From: Echinicola soli
GTDB taxonomy: Bacteria > Bacteroidota > Bacteroidia > Cytophagales > Cyclobacteriaceae
Direction of reading: 5' to 3'
NCBI RefSeq assembly: GCF_006575665.1
Contig: NZ_CP041253.1
Coordinates: 1,431,501-1,495,500, forward strand
DNA length: 64,000 nt
The first letter of the stretch is position 1; each line of letters begins with the position of its first letter. The notes under the pieces were generated by a model that did no database searches, was not told the DNA's origin, and saw nothing but the letters and a program-made list of their open reading frames with translations. Both the position numbers and the translations under genes were made by a program. Shown here piece by piece: positions 1-9,017 of this stretch.

Positions 1-877
1 CATAAAAATTCAATACACTATCAAGCGAATGCTCTGCCACTGAAGCCCGCAGTAGTGAAGACTTTAATGGCTCCGCCCCGACCACATTGGCGGCGATCTC
101 ATCAGCATGAAACTCCATCTCTCTGGATAATGCCATATACTGTTTGTTCACCAGCTCATAAAGCTTTCTCAAGACCCACTGGATTGCGTTTACCAATTTC
201 AGTGTTATACCTACAAAAATGGTAAAGTAACCGGTTATGCTCGCCCATTTGTGGACAATTTTCTCGTACGAATCATTTTCATACAACAGATTATAAATTA
301 CTTGGTTAACATGGTGAACATAGCTTCCGACCTTCATGGTATGCTGCGAAAAGTGACCGAATTCATGAGCTAATATCGCTTTAAGCTCATTTTTCGTTAC
401 CGTGTTTACCAGCCCCATTCCAATTTGCAGGTTTTTCTTGATGGGTAAAAACATACTCCAAAAGTTCGAATCATAGAAAACCGCCGCATTTACGTCAGCA
501 GACAGGTAGACTTTTTTTGGAAAGGATGTCTCCACTTCTCTTACGATTTCACCGATCATTTCAAAAAGCATCGGTTCATCTTTTTCTTTCACCTCTATCA
601 GATGAGAGCGGTCAACTTTATGGGATGTAAACATGAATTTCAGTAAGAAAATAAGCACCAAAAAACCTAGACTGGCCAAGCCTGTCCCTAACAGAAACGT
701 GACAAGGTTCGCATAATTGGCCACAAGGGAGAGTCCCAAATAAACACATAGCACGGTTAAGCCAATAGTTAAAGTCAGTAACAGAAAATAGGTGAAGGCA
801 AAAAGCCCAATTGCAACAATTGATTTTATCGTCTGAGTTCTGAACTCAGGCGATAATTTGATTTCGATCTTCCTCAT
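1..877 (-). CDS. M48-family zinc metalloprotease, partial
   Basis: This frame opens with ATG at 877 and runs off the left edge, so only about the first 292 residues are present. It encodes a membrane-bound zinc peptidase. Two hydrophobic segments lie near residues 15-45 and 50-75, followed by a soluble domain with HEFGH at about residues 171-175, the HExxH zinc and catalytic motif. Near residue 250, REMEFHADEIAA matches the downstream Glu-containing third-ligand motif of M48 (Ste24/HtpX-like) enzymes. Such proteases usually take part in membrane-protein quality control; the substrate cannot be read here. The C-terminus is outside the window. No partner gene is visible. Confidence 0.85.
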   Translation of the reverse strand, partial: MRKIEIKLSPEFRTQTIKSIVAIGLFAFTYFLLLTLTIGLTVLCVYLGLSLVANYANLVTFLLGTGLASLGFLVLIFLLKFMFTSHKVDRSHLIEVKEKDEPMLFEMIGEIVREVETSFPKKVYLSADVNAAVFYDSNFWSMFLPIKKNLQIGMGLVNTVTKNELKAILAHEFGHFSQHTMKVGSYVHHVNQVIYNLLYENDSYEKIVHKWASITGYFTIFVGITLKLVNAIQWVLRKLYELVNKQYMALSREMEFHADEIAANVVGAEPLKSSLLRASVAEHSLDSVLNFY

Positions 878-1364
878 GTAGTTTCTTTTTTATCGTAAGC
901 ATTTCCCAGCTTACCGTATCCATCTTTATTCAAAGGTTAAAAAGCAATTTAAATAAAAAGAGGTTGAAAAATATAATTTGATCAAATCTGGATAAGAAAT
1001 CAATATAGCTACTTGCTACAGACAGGTCTGCCTGGAGACGGGCTCAATGTGAACCGTCCCGTGAAATTCCGATGAATGCGGGACGGAACAAGTGCGAACG
1101 CTCTTTGGTTTTGGCGGCAGCCTGTATGCTCTATTGACATCTTTGCGGCCAAAGCCATTCTCCAAGCCTACATTGCTGAAATTGGCTTACTACACAGTCT
1201 CTTATGTTCAGTATCTAAAGTTTACAGCGCATGGACACGTGCATGATCCCACTTAAATCGCTGCGCTCTCCGTGTCTCTGCGGTTTGTCTAAAATCTAAT
1301 ATCTCACATCTAAAGTATTTTCTTGGTTTCGCCTTGATACTTACATCCAGCTACTTGCTACTCC
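878..1364. other. Intergenic region with small inverted repeats
   Basis: No convincing gene is seen in these 487 bases. They hold small palindromes such as CCGTCCCG (1054-1061) facing CGGGACGG (1079-1086). The phrase agctacttgctac occurs near 1009 and again near 1350. The look is that of repeat-derived filler common in this genome. No promoter or terminator could be assigned confidently. Confidence 0.5.
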
Positions 1365-2423
1365 CTACTCTTTTTCTTTTTTCTTAAAAAACACCTGACG
1401 GATCCACCTTGGCAGGAAAATAGCACCTAATAGCAGGTAAGGATAGTAGGAAAACATCCTCCACAGGATACTGGTCACGAAGGTGTAGTTTGACAGGAAC
1501 TCATAGAAAAACTGGGCAAAGAAAAACTCTGCTGTGCCGCTGCTGCCAGGAGTAGGGGAAATCATCATCACGACCCACATGATGATCTGTCTGGCAAAGA
1601 CCAGAATATGTTCTGTAAAGCTCAGATCCACATAAGCTGTCATCAGGGCATTGAGCATCAGGTAACGGGATGACCAGATAAAAACAGTGGCTACGGCAAT
1701 GGTAATCCAATACTTTGCCTTTTTGCCTTGTAGCTCCTTACTCGATTCGATGATCTGATTGCCGTATTCACTGGCATGGTGTTTCCACTTGCGGATCCAG
1801 CGAATACTGAAAAGCTTCAGCAGCACCCACTTAAAGACCCTCGGGCGGTAAAATAATGCTGCGGCCATAATCAGGGAATACAGCGCATAGAGGGAGTAGC
1901 TCACCCAAAAGATATAGGTTAAACTCTTGCCTAGCCTAAGCTCCAGTACATGGCTTTCGGGAAAGATGCTTCCTTGTGCAAAATACAACACGATGGGAGC
2001 TCCAATCACAAAAAACAGATTGTCCAGAATAGCGGTCACCATCACAAAGGCGATTGCTTTTCCCAGCTTGATGCCCTCCTTGTGGAGAATAAATACCGCT
2101 ACGGCTGTCCCCCCTACGATGGAAGGCGTCACGGCTGAGGCGAATTCCCAGAGAATGATCACATAAATGGCCCTCGTCCATGTAAGCCGCTTGTCAGTGA
2201 TCTCCCTTATCCGAAAGACATATCCTGCATCGCGCATAAAGATCACCAAAACAGCCAGCAAAATAGGTGGCCAGGAAGCATCGAAAACACTGCGGAGGTT
2301 TTCGCGTGTGATGGAGGGGTCAGAGTAGAACATCACAAAGACAATCCCTATCCCTAAGAGCACAGGTATCCATACCTTGTTAGGGTTAAGTGTCTTGAAG
2401 ATCTCTTTATTGTCTAACTTCAT
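1365..2423 (-). CDS. Flippase-like (LPG synthase TM / UPF0104) membrane protein
   Basis: About 352 residues with eight or so hydrophobic helices and little soluble sequence, resembling the lysylphosphatidylglycerol synthase transmembrane region / AglD-like flippase-like superfamily. Typical features include a GGTAVAVFIL segment after a helix with SIVGG and a C-terminal PTPGSSGTAEFFF motif, which is the best conserved signature of the family. The ATG at 2423 (MKLDNKEIF) is preferred over an upstream in-frame codon at 2465 because it starts 6 bases after the scpA stop, whereas the longer form would overlap scpA by 37 bases. The lipid or glycan substrate is unknown. It is probably co-transcribed with scpA. 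Confidence 0.8.
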   Translation of the reverse strand: MKLDNKEIFKTLNPNKVWIPVLLGIGIVFVMFYSDPSITRENLRSVFDASWPPILLAVLVIFMRDAGYVFRIREITDKRLTWTRAIYVIILWEFASAVTPSIVGGTAVAVFILHKEGIKLGKAIAFVMVTAILDNLFFVIGAPIVLYFAQGSIFPESHVLELRLGKSLTYIFWVSYSLYALYSLIMAAALFYRPRVFKWVLLKLFSIRWIRKWKHHASEYGNQIIESSKELQGKKAKYWITIAVATVFIWSSRYLMLNALMTAYVDLSFTEHILVFARQIIMWVVMMISPTPGSSGTAEFFFAQFFYEFLSNYTFVTSILWRMFSYYPYLLLGAIFLPRWIRQVFFKKKEKE

Positions 2424-2428
2424 AAAAT

Positions 2429-3178
2429 TTATACTGCTGGGATTTCCTCTAATTTCTCTACCCAAAAATTATTGAAGCCTTCTCCCAGCTTGATGGTCAC
2501 CAACGAAAGTTGAAGGAGTTCCAAAATGGCCAAAAATGTATAGATCACAAAGATCTTGTCAGGCTTATACTCAATAAACTCCGTGAAAGGCATTCGCTTT
2601 TTAAAACTGATCTTGTCCAGGACGAAATTTTTTTGTTGGTCAATAGTGTAGGGGTATTGCACCACTGTGTGTTTGGTTTCATCAGTCCTGGCTGCATATC
2701 GGGCCATGACGCGCTGAAAGACCTTGAGAATTTTGTACAGATCCAAGTCCTGGATTTCGCTTTCCACATCATCGGCCTTACTGAGTTCTTTAAGTTCTGA
2801 GGCGATATTGCCCCTTTTCTCCCTGGTCATGCGGGCAGCTTCCATCTCTGTGAGCTCACTGATGACGGATTTATACTTCTTGTATTCCAGCAGGTGCTTG
2901 ATGAGCTCCTCTCTGGGGTCGATCTCTTCACCATTCTCATCCAGTTCAGGCCTGGGGATCAGTAGTTTTGATTTGATCTTCATTAGCGTGGCAGCAACGA
3001 GGATAAATTCACTGGCCACTTCGATCTCCATTTGTTCCAGGTGTTTGAGGTAATCCAGGAAATCATGGGTGATTTTGGAAATAGGAATATCGTAAATATC
3101 CAGCTCATCCCGCTCGATAAAGAACAGAAGCAAATCGAAAGGCCCCTCAAATAGCGGTAATTTGATCTCGAAACTCAC
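2429..3178 (-). CDS. scpA: Segregation and condensation protein A
   Basis: A 249-residue ScpA, the kleisin subunit bridging SMC heads with ScpB in chromosome condensation and segregation. The N-terminus FEIKLPLFEGPFDLLLFFIE is diagnostic of the family. DIPISKITHDFLDYL and the helix with EFILVAATLMKIKSKLLIP follow, and a winged-helix C-terminus (FTEFIEYKPDKIFVIYTFLAILEL) binds the SMC head. Length is normal. No scpB or smc gene is in the window. A TATCTTTG -7-like motif lies on the minus strand at 3224-3231, 46 bases before the start. The flippase-like gene follows closely downstream. Confidence 0.95.
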   Translation of the reverse strand: MSFEIKLPLFEGPFDLLLFFIERDELDIYDIPISKITHDFLDYLKHLEQMEIEVASEFILVAATLMKIKSKLLIPRPELDENGEEIDPREELIKHLLEYKKYKSVISELTEMEAARMTREKRGNIASELKELSKADDVESEIQDLDLYKILKVFQRVMARYAARTDETKHTVVQYPYTIDQQKNFVLDKISFKKRMPFTEFIEYKPDKIFVIYTFLAILELLQLSLVTIKLGEGFNNFWVEKLEEIPAV

Positions 3179-3371
3179 TGGATACTATTAAATTTCTCTT
3201 AATTTTGCGATCAGATTGAATATCAAAGATATTACATTAATACAAAATTCTATATGCGACGGTTCAAAATCGGCAAGAAAACTTGCAGATAAAAAATTTG
3301 GCTGAATTTTGGCTATATTAAAACAATCATTTACCGTCACAGTTACTTGTTAAGAAGGGATATAAACCGCA

Positions 3372-5288
3372 ATGCTAATAGAACCAGGAAAATTACTTGC
3401 CCAAATCAACTCTCCTGCTGACCTGAAGCAGTTTAGAAAAGACCAGCTCGTTCAGATTTGTGAAGAGTTACGTCAATATATCATTGACAGTGTCTCTGTG
3501 TATGGAGGCCATTTTGGAGCGAGCCTGGGCGTAGTGGAATTGACTGTGGCATTGCACTATGTGCTCAACACCCCTTCGGACCAGCTTGTCTGGGATGTCG
3601 GCCACCAAGCATACGGCCACAAAATCCTCACCGGAAGAAGGGATAAATTCTATACCAATAGGCTTTACAAAGGGATTTCGGGGTTTCCCAAAAGAAAGGA
3701 AAGCGAATACGATGCTTTTGGAGTAGGACATTCCAGTACGTCGATTTCTGCTGCCTTGGGAATGGCTATGGCGTCTAAATACAAAGGCGATGGACTTAAG
3801 CAGCACGTGGCCGTCATTGGTGATGGCTCCATGACGGGCGGAATGGCGTTTGAGGCCATGAACCACGCGGGTGTTTCGGATACCAATATGATCATTGTCC
3901 TAAATGACAATTGCATGTCCATTGACCCTAATGTGGGAGCGCTCAGGGATTACCTGACAGACATCACCACTTCCCAGACTTATAACAGGTTCAAGGATGA
4001 CCTTTGGAGGATTTTGGGTAAATTCAGCAAATTCGGATCCAGTGCCCAAGAGGTGATTTCCAAAGTGGAGGGAGCCGTAAAATCGGCCCTTTTGCACCAG
4101 AGTAATTTGTTCGAATCGCTTAACCTACGCTATTTTGGCCCAGTGGATGGCCATGATGTCAACCATCTGGTGGAAGTGATGAATGATCTCAAAAAAATTC
4201 CTGGCCCCAAGATTTTACATTGCCTGACAGTGAAGGGCAAGGGCTATGACCTGGCCGAAAAAGACCAAACAAAATGGCATGCACCCGGTAAATTTGATAA
4301 GATTACCGGTGAGATAGCTAAGAAAGTATACGATACCCCGCAGCCCCCGAAATACCAAGATGTGTTTGGGCATACATTGGTGGAGCTGGCGGAGGAAAAT
4401 GATAAAATCCTGGGCATTACGCCTGCCATGCCTTCCGGATCATCCATGAATATCATGATGAAAGCCATGCCGGACAGGGCTTTTGATGTAGGTATCGCCG
4501 AGCAGCATGCCGTGACTTTTTCTGCGGGACTGGCCACGCAGGGCATGAAGCCTTTTTGTAATATTTACAGCACCTTTATGCAGCGTGCCTATGACCAAGT
4601 GGTGCATGATGTCTGTTTGCAGAATTTGCCAGTAGTATTTTGTCTGGACAGGGCAGGATTTGCCGGTGCTGATGGCCCCACGCACCATGGTGCCTATGAT
4701 CTGGCCTATTTCAGATGTATCCCCAATTTGGTGGTGGCAGCGCCAATGAACGAAGAGGAGCTCCGAAACATGATGTACTCTGCATCTGTTTATGATGGGC
4801 CGTATTCCATTCGTTATCCCCGTGGCCAAGGAGTCATGCCTGACTGGAGGAAGCCTATGCGTGAGATTGCCGCTGGGCAAGGGCGCATTGTCCGGGAAGG
4901 GGATGATGTGGCGATTTTGACCTTGGGGCATATTGGAAATTATGCAGTAGATTCCTGCGATATGCTCGCCAAAGAAGGATTGAACCCCGCTCATTATGAC
5001 ATGCGGTTTGTAAAACCACTGGATGATGAGCTGCTGCATGAAGTTTTTGGAAAATTCAAGAAAGTCATCACCTTGGAAGACGGTTGTCTCATGGGAGGTT
5101 TTGGAAGTGCTGTCCTGGAATGGATGATGGATCATGATTACCAAGCGCAAGTCAAGCGACTGGGGATTCCAGATGCGGTTATCGAGCACGGTACCCAGCT
5201 GGAACTGCACAGGGAATGCGGAATGGATCCTGACGGTATTGCCGCAGCAGTAAGGACACTCGCAGCGCCTGTTTCGGCCAAACACTGA
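3372..5288 (+). CDS. dxs: 1-deoxy-D-xylulose-5-phosphate synthase
   Basis: A full-length 638-residue DXS, a thiamin-diphosphate enzyme that condenses pyruvate with glyceraldehyde-3-phosphate in the first step of the MEP isoprenoid pathway. The N-terminal domain has VWDVGHQAYGHKILTGR and the ThDP-binding GDGSMTGGMAFEAMN motif at about residues 150-165. The middle domain holds the catalytic Glu region (DVGIAEQHAVTFSAG) and LDRAGFAGADGPTHHGAYD, and the C-terminal transketolase domain begins near residue 500. It stands alone, divergent from scpA. The cofactor dependence is worth noting because a TPP riboswitch lies 6 kb downstream. Confidence 0.97.
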   Translation: MLIEPGKLLAQINSPADLKQFRKDQLVQICEELRQYIIDSVSVYGGHFGASLGVVELTVALHYVLNTPSDQLVWDVGHQAYGHKILTGRRDKFYTNRLYKGISGFPKRKESEYDAFGVGHSSTSISAALGMAMASKYKGDGLKQHVAVIGDGSMTGGMAFEAMNHAGVSDTNMIIVLNDNCMSIDPNVGALRDYLTDITTSQTYNRFKDDLWRILGKFSKFGSSAQEVISKVEGAVKSALLHQSNLFESLNLRYFGPVDGHDVNHLVEVMNDLKKIPGPKILHCLTVKGKGYDLAEKDQTKWHAPGKFDKITGEIAKKVYDTPQPPKYQDVFGHTLVELAEENDKILGITPAMPSGSSMNIMMKAMPDRAFDVGIAEQHAVTFSAGLATQGMKPFCNIYSTFMQRAYDQVVHDVCLQNLPVVFCLDRAGFAGADGPTHHGAYDLAYFRCIPNLVVAAPMNEEELRNMMYSASVYDGPYSIRYPRGQGVMPDWRKPMREIAAGQGRIVREGDDVAILTLGHIGNYAVDSCDMLAKEGLNPAHYDMRFVKPLDDELLHEVFGKFKKVITLEDGCLMGGFGSAVLEWMMDHDYQAQVKRLGIPDAVIEHGTQLELHRECGMDPDGIAAAVRTLAAPVSAKH

Positions 5289-5539
5289 TGTGGGGTGGGG
5301 GAAGCGTTACTTCTACAGGTAATCACCCCGAAATCATCCCGCTGGTACTATTGTAAAATACTCCGACTCTGTCATCGTATACACATGGTTTTGCAAGATC
5401 CCTTCCCGATGTATCGGGACGGCAGGCGTTTTGTCCTCAATATCCATCGGGCAGGTTATCTCGCTGCGACGAGGGAATTTTGGGAATTAACGATAAGCTG
5501 ATAAAGTAGGTAACCATACTTTATCATTAACTTCATTTT
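5289..5539. other. Intergenic region with a short REP-like fragment
   Basis: Around 5402-5424 the bases cttcccgatgtatcgggac form a small hairpin seen in variant forms elsewhere (for example near 25090). No credible gene or terminator with a T-tract was found between dxs and the hydrolase. Confidence 0.4.
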
Positions 5540-6307
5540 ATGACTGCTACGATTGAATACACCGACCAAGGGCACGGCAAGGCCGTCATTTTTATACATG
5601 GTTTCTGTGAGACCAAGGAAATGTGGGGGAAATTCATCGAGGCCTTTTCCGGTGAATACCGGGTGCTCTGCCCTGACCTGCCTGGTTTTGGCGAATCCCG
5701 CTGGTTTGAAGAAACCATTTCCATGGAGCAAGCAGCCGATATGTTAAGGGACTGGATCAAGGATCTTGGGTTGGAAAAACCAGTCGTCATTGGACATTCG
5801 CTTGGCGGTTATGTGGCCTTGGCCATGGCGGCGTTGATGGGAGATGAGCTCGGAGGATTGGGGCTTTTTCATTCTACCGCTTTTGCAGATGATGAGGAAA
5901 AAATCGGTGTCAGAAACCGCACACTTACCTTTGTAAAGAAACATGGTGTAAGGGTATTTGTGGACTCCTTTGTTCCTCCGCTGTTTACCGAAGCGCACCG
6001 TGCATCCATGGATGATACCATTCAGGAAGTGGTTCAACTGGCGCGCAAAACCACTTATGAGGGGTTGGTGTCCTTTACTAAGGCCATGCGGGACCGAAAA
6101 GACCGAATGGATATACTCCGTGGTTTTAGTGCAAAAAAGTTGATGATTGCGGGTGTGCTTGACGGTGCTGTCAAAATAGATTCCAGCAGAAAACATCAGG
6201 TTTATGTGGATTATTACCACGAACTCCCAAACGCAGGTCACATGGGGATGTTTGAGGAAGAAAAAGAAACCCTAAAAATGGTAAGGGAGTTTTTGGAGAT
6301 TGGATAA
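5540..6307 (+). CDS. Alpha/beta-fold hydrolase
   Basis: A 255-residue alpha/beta hydrolase without signal peptide, probably cytoplasmic. An oxyanion-hole HGF motif lies in VIFIHGFCETKEMW near residue 20, CPDLPGFGES follows, and the nucleophile elbow GHSLGGYVALAMA is near residue 89. The catalytic His is expected in LPNAGHMGMFEEE close to the C-terminus. Length and motifs fit small esterases, peptidases and dehalogenase-like relatives; the substrate cannot be deduced. The gene ends about 70 bases before arsR and has its own orientation-matched start, so it could be transcribed with or just upstream of the arsenic operon, but it is not a known arsenic gene. Confidence 0.85.
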   Translation: MTATIEYTDQGHGKAVIFIHGFCETKEMWGKFIEAFSGEYRVLCPDLPGFGESRWFEETISMEQAADMLRDWIKDLGLEKPVVIGHSLGGYVALAMAALMGDELGGLGLFHSTAFADDEEKIGVRNRTLTFVKKHGVRVFVDSFVPPLFTEAHRASMDDTIQEVVQLARKTTYEGLVSFTKAMRDRKDRMDILRGFSAKKLMIAGVLDGAVKIDSSRKHQVYVDYYHELPNAGHMGMFEEEKETLKMVREFLEIG

Positions 6308-6327
6308 TCATTACATCATTCGCTAGC

Positions 6328-6359
6328 CTTGGATTTGGAATTTATTTATCGTAATATTG
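6328..6359 (+). promoter_or_regulatory. Predicted promoter of the arsenic operon
   Basis: CTTG at 6328-6331, a 20-base spacer, then TAATATTG at 6352-6359 approximates the Bacteroidota consensus TTTG-N19-21-TAnnTTTG with one mismatch in each box. The -7 box lies inside the ArsR-type operator at 6348-6363, which would explain repression by occlusion. Confidence 0.5.
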
Positions 6360-6363
6360 CGAT
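6348..6363. promoter_or_regulatory. ArsR-type operator 1
   Basis: ATCGTAATATTGCGAT is an inverted repeat of the ArsR/SmtB operator type, 16 bases before the arsR start. A near copy, ATCGTTATATCGCAAT, precedes the second gene at 6728-6743. The two share ATCG at the left, ATAT at the centre and GC-AT on the right. Direct binding is inferred. Confidence 0.65.
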
Positions 6364-6379
6364 GTAACAATAAATAAAA

Positions 6380-6709
6380 ATGGGACTAGCTAAAACAGAT
6401 ATCTTTTCAGCAGAGCAAAATGGCATCGCTGCTTATGCCAAGGTATTCGGGCATCCAGCCAGGGTCGCCATTTTGCAGCACCTATTTAATATGAATGCCT
6501 GCGTATGTGGTGACCTGGTCTTGGAGATCGGATTGGCGCAGCCTACCATTTCCCAGCACCTAAAGGAACTCAAGCAACTTGGCTTGATCAAGGGAAACGT
6601 GGAAGGCACGAGTGTTTGCTATTGCATCGACAAGGAAAACTGGCTTAAAATGAAGGAAACCATGATGGCGTTTTTGGATCAGGATGTCGCTAGTTTGGAT
6701 TGTTGTTAA
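6380..6709 (+). CDS. arsR: ArsR/SmtB-family metalloregulator
   Basis: A 109-residue winged-helix repressor expected to release DNA on binding arsenite or a related thiophilic metal. The helix-turn-helix is in IGLAQPTISQHLKELKQLGL. Cys41 and Cys43 (ACVCGDLV) lie in the helix position used by ArsR-type As(III)/Cd(II) sensors, and further Cys pairs occur at 80/82 (SVCYC) and at the extreme C-terminus (DCC), giving several possible metal thiols. It is the first gene of an arsenic cassette and has matching operators before itself and before the next gene, so autoregulation is likely. Confidence 0.92.
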   Translation: MGLAKTDIFSAEQNGIAAYAKVFGHPARVAILQHLFNMNACVCGDLVLEIGLAQPTISQHLKELKQLGLIKGNVEGTSVCYCIDKENWLKMKETMMAFLDQDVASLDCC

Positions 6710-6727
6710 AAAAAATTGCCTTCTTTT

Positions 6728-6743
6728 ATCGTTATATCGCAAT
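6728..6743. promoter_or_regulatory. ArsR-type operator 2
   Basis: ATCGTTATATCGCAAT, a near copy of the site at 6348-6363, lies between arsR and the DUF6428 gene. It suggests a second internal promoter under the same repressor, so the resistance genes may be induced separately from arsR. Confidence 0.6.
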
Positions 6744-6757
6744 AAACAAATTAAGCT

Positions 6758-7222
6758 ATGAAACTATCAGAAGTAAAATCAGTATTAAACAACTTGGAGA
6801 GAATTGGTTTTCAGCTTCCGGACGGGAGCTTGGTGCCAGGCCATTTTCACGTAACAGAAGTTGGAAAAGTGACCAAGCATTTTATTGATTGCGGGGGAAC
6901 AATCCGTGATGAGGAGGTGGTGAACTTTCAGCTTTGGAATGCAGATGACTACGACCACCGGCTACATCCTGGAAAGCTGGTGCATATTATTGAACTTTCT
7001 GAGAAAACCCTTGGCCTCCCGGACGCAGAAATAGAGGTGGAATACCAAGGAGAAACCATTGGGAAGTTCGGACTGGACTTTGATGGCACAAATTTCCTTC
7101 TGACCACCAAGCAAACCGATTGCTTGGCCAAAGATCAATGCGGTATTCCTTCCCAAAAGCCCAAGGTCAGAATTTCTGGCGGACAGTCCAATACATGTAC
7201 TCCAGGCGGAAACTGTTGCTAA
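6758..7222 (+). CDS. DUF6428 family protein of the arsenic operon
   Basis: A 154-residue cytoplasmic protein matching the family I recognise as DUF6428, commonly found beside arsR in Bacteroidota. The N-terminal part contains PDGSLVPGHFHVTEVG, with conserved His residues that could coordinate metal, then DCGGTIRDEEVVNFQLW and DYDHRLHPGKL. The C-terminus is Cys-rich (TDCLAKDQCG, then SNTCTPGGNCC), which fits thiol binding of arsenite, although the biochemical role is not known to me. It is separated from arsR by an operator-bearing gap and from the arsC-like gene by about 18 bases, so it is probably co-transcribed with arsC and ACR3. Confidence 0.8.
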   Translation: MKLSEVKSVLNNLERIGFQLPDGSLVPGHFHVTEVGKVTKHFIDCGGTIRDEEVVNFQLWNADDYDHRLHPGKLVHIIELSEKTLGLPDAEIEVEYQGETIGKFGLDFDGTNFLLTTKQTDCLAKDQCGIPSQKPKVRISGGQSNTCTPGGNCC

Positions 7223-7240
7223 TGTCCTAAAATTATGATC

Positions 7241-7870
7241 ATGAAAAAAACATTATTTCAAGACCTGGTATCCACCATTAATGAATTAGAGAGCGATAAT
7301 ATTGCGGAAGATCGCAAGTTAAGGCTTCAGCCATTGGTGGACTATATTCAGGGAAAGGTAGATAGAAATGAACCGATCTTACTGAACTTTATCTGCACCC
7401 ATAATTCTCGAAGGAGTCATTTAGCGCAAGTATGGGCGCAGTGTATGGCTTATTTTTGGGGGATCGATCAGGTCAAAAGTTACTCTGGAGGTACGGAGGC
7501 TACTGCCTTATTCCCCAAAGTAGCCGAAACCCTATCCAATCAGGGATTTAAGGTAGTAATACTACAAGAAGAAGCAAATCCAGTTTACAGCATAAAATAT
7601 GCTGGCAATACGCATCCAGTGATTGGTTTTTCCAAGAAGTGGGATGATGGGTTTAATCCAGGTTCAGGTTTTGCAGCAATCATGACTTGCTCCCAAGCCG
7701 ATGAAGATTGTCCTTTTATTGCTGGCGCTGAGCAGCGAATCGCCATTACCTATGATGATCCCAAAGCCTTTGACGGCACACCGCAACAGTCAGAAAAATA
7801 CTTGGAGAGAAGCCTTCAGATCGCTTCGGAAATGTACTATGTATTTTCGAAAATTAACAGCCCATCATGA
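7241..7870 (+). CDS. Arsenate reductase-like, low-MW phosphatase fold
   Basis: About 209 residues. After a helical N-terminal extension of roughly 45 residues comes [20 protein letters not shown], whose C52-x5-R58 P-loop is the anion-binding and catalytic signature of low-molecular-weight phosphatase / thioredoxin-linked arsenate reductases. Downstream [16 protein letters not shown] and [20 protein letters not shown] match the relatives, with Cys residues available for a disulfide relay. It should reduce arsenate to arsenite for export by ACR3. An ATG two codons upstream (7235) is an equally possible start. Its stop overlaps the ACR3 start by 4 bases, so translation is probably coupled. A role as a protein phosphatase is less likely in this context. 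Confidence 0.85.
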   Translation: MKKTLFQDLVSTINELESDNIAEDRKLRLQPLVDYIQGKVDRNEPILLNFICTHNSRRSHLAQVWAQCMAYFWGIDQVKSYSGGTEATALFPKVAETLSNQGFKVVILQEEANPVYSIKYAGNTHPVIGFSKKWDDGFNPGSGFAAIMTCSQADEDCPFIAGAEQRIAITYDDPKAFDGTPQQSEKYLERSLQIASEMYYVFSKINSPS

Positions 7871-8910
7871 AAGCAGGTAAAAAATTGAGTTTTCTGGACA
7901 AAAACCTCACTGTGTGGATATTTGTAGCTATGGCTGTGGGTGTCGGTCTTGGATACTACATCCCCGCGATACCTGCCAATGTGGAAGCGCTCAGTCATGG
8001 CAGCACGAATATCCCCATTGCTATTGGGCTGATCCTGATGATGTACCCACCACTGGCCAAAGTGAACTATTCATTACTGCCCAAAGTCTTCAAGAACACT
8101 AAAATTTTATCCGTATCGCTGTTGTTAAACTGGGTGATTGGTCCGGTGCTCATGTTTCTCCTGGCGATATTTTTTCTAAGGGATTATCCAGAATATATGG
8201 TCGGACTGATCCTGATTGGTTTGGCTCGCTGTATTGCCATGGTTTTGGTCTGGAATGACCTGGCAGAGGGAAGTAGCGAGTATGGTGCTGGATTGGTGGC
8301 ACTGAACAGTATTTTCCAAGTCTTTTTTTATAGCTTTTATGCTTGGATATTTATTACAGTGCTCCCTCCGTATTTTGGCTTTGATGGTGTCTTGGTGGAT
8401 ATTTCCATTCAGACGATTGCTGAGAGCGTGGCCATTTATCTGGGGATTCCGTTCTTGATGGGAATATTGAGCAGGTACTTCCTGATCCGGGCCAAGGGAG
8501 AAGATTGGTACACCAACACATTTATTCCGGCTATTTCTCCCATGACACTAGTTGCCTTGCTATTTACGATCGTGGTCATGTTTTCGTTAAAAGGTGAACT
8601 GATCATGGAAATCCCGGCTGATGTGGTGATCATTGCTATTCCTTTGATGGTGTATTTTACTGTGATGTTTATCATCGGTTTCTTTGTCACCAAAGCGATG
8701 GGCGCCACCTATGACAAGACTGCTGCGGTGGCTTTTACCGCTGCAGGAAATAACTTTGAGTTGGCGATAGCTGTGGCCATAGCCGTTTTTGGCTTAAATT
8801 CAGGCCAGGCATTCGCAGGTGTCGTTGGTCCTTTGATAGAGGTGCCGGCCTTGATCCTGTTGGTACGAGTGGCTTTCTGGCTACGCAAAAAGTACTTCAC
8901 GTTCACGTAA
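7867..8910 (+). CDS. ACR3-family arsenite efflux transporter
   Basis: A 347-residue integral membrane protein with about ten helices, matching ACR3 arsenite/proton antiporters (often called arsB, but unrelated to ArsB). The signature [18 protein letters not shown] near residue 120 carries the family's conserved Cys, and [19 protein letters not shown] near residue 290 is the other conserved block. It is the last gene of the cassette and is translationally coupled to the arsC-like gene. It would expel arsenite produced by that enzyme across the inner membrane. No ArsA-type ATPase gene is present. Confidence 0.95.
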   Translation: MKAGKKLSFLDKNLTVWIFVAMAVGVGLGYYIPAIPANVEALSHGSTNIPIAIGLILMMYPPLAKVNYSLLPKVFKNTKILSVSLLLNWVIGPVLMFLLAIFFLRDYPEYMVGLILIGLARCIAMVLVWNDLAEGSSEYGAGLVALNSIFQVFFYSFYAWIFITVLPPYFGFDGVLVDISIQTIAESVAIYLGIPFLMGILSRYFLIRAKGEDWYTNTFIPAISPMTLVALLFTIVVMFSLKGELIMEIPADVVIIAIPLMVYFTVMFIIGFFVTKAMGATYDKTAAVAFTAAGNNFELAIAVAIAVFGLNSGQAFAGVVGPLIEVPALILLVRVAFWLRKKYFTFT

Positions 8911-8920
8911 GAAAGTGATA

Positions 8921-9002
8921 GCACGCAGACGACGCAGCATTAGCAGATATTACACAGAAAATTATCAGTGATAATCTCTTTAATCAGCGTTCATCTGCGT
9001 GC
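8921..9002. repeat. Short inverted repeat of the gcacgcaga type
   Basis: GCACGCAGA at 8921-8929 faces TCTGCGTGC at 8994-9002 directly after the ACR3 gene. The left arm with its preceding bases (gatagcacgcaga) is shared with the left interior of the family-A elements at 12103, 19701 and 50455, suggesting a common ancestral repeat. It may also serve as a weak stem-loop at the operon end. Confidence 0.5.
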
Positions 9003-9017
9003 CATTAAACCTTCTTA

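Noticed and set aside
4440..5285. A 281-codon open frame antisense to dxs
   Set aside because: It lies wholly inside the well-supported dxs gene, its product has no recognisable family, and long antisense frames arise by codon bias.
5295..5501. Small 68-codon frame after dxs
   Set aside because: It crosses a REP-like fragment, has a composition unlike neighbours and no recognisable family.
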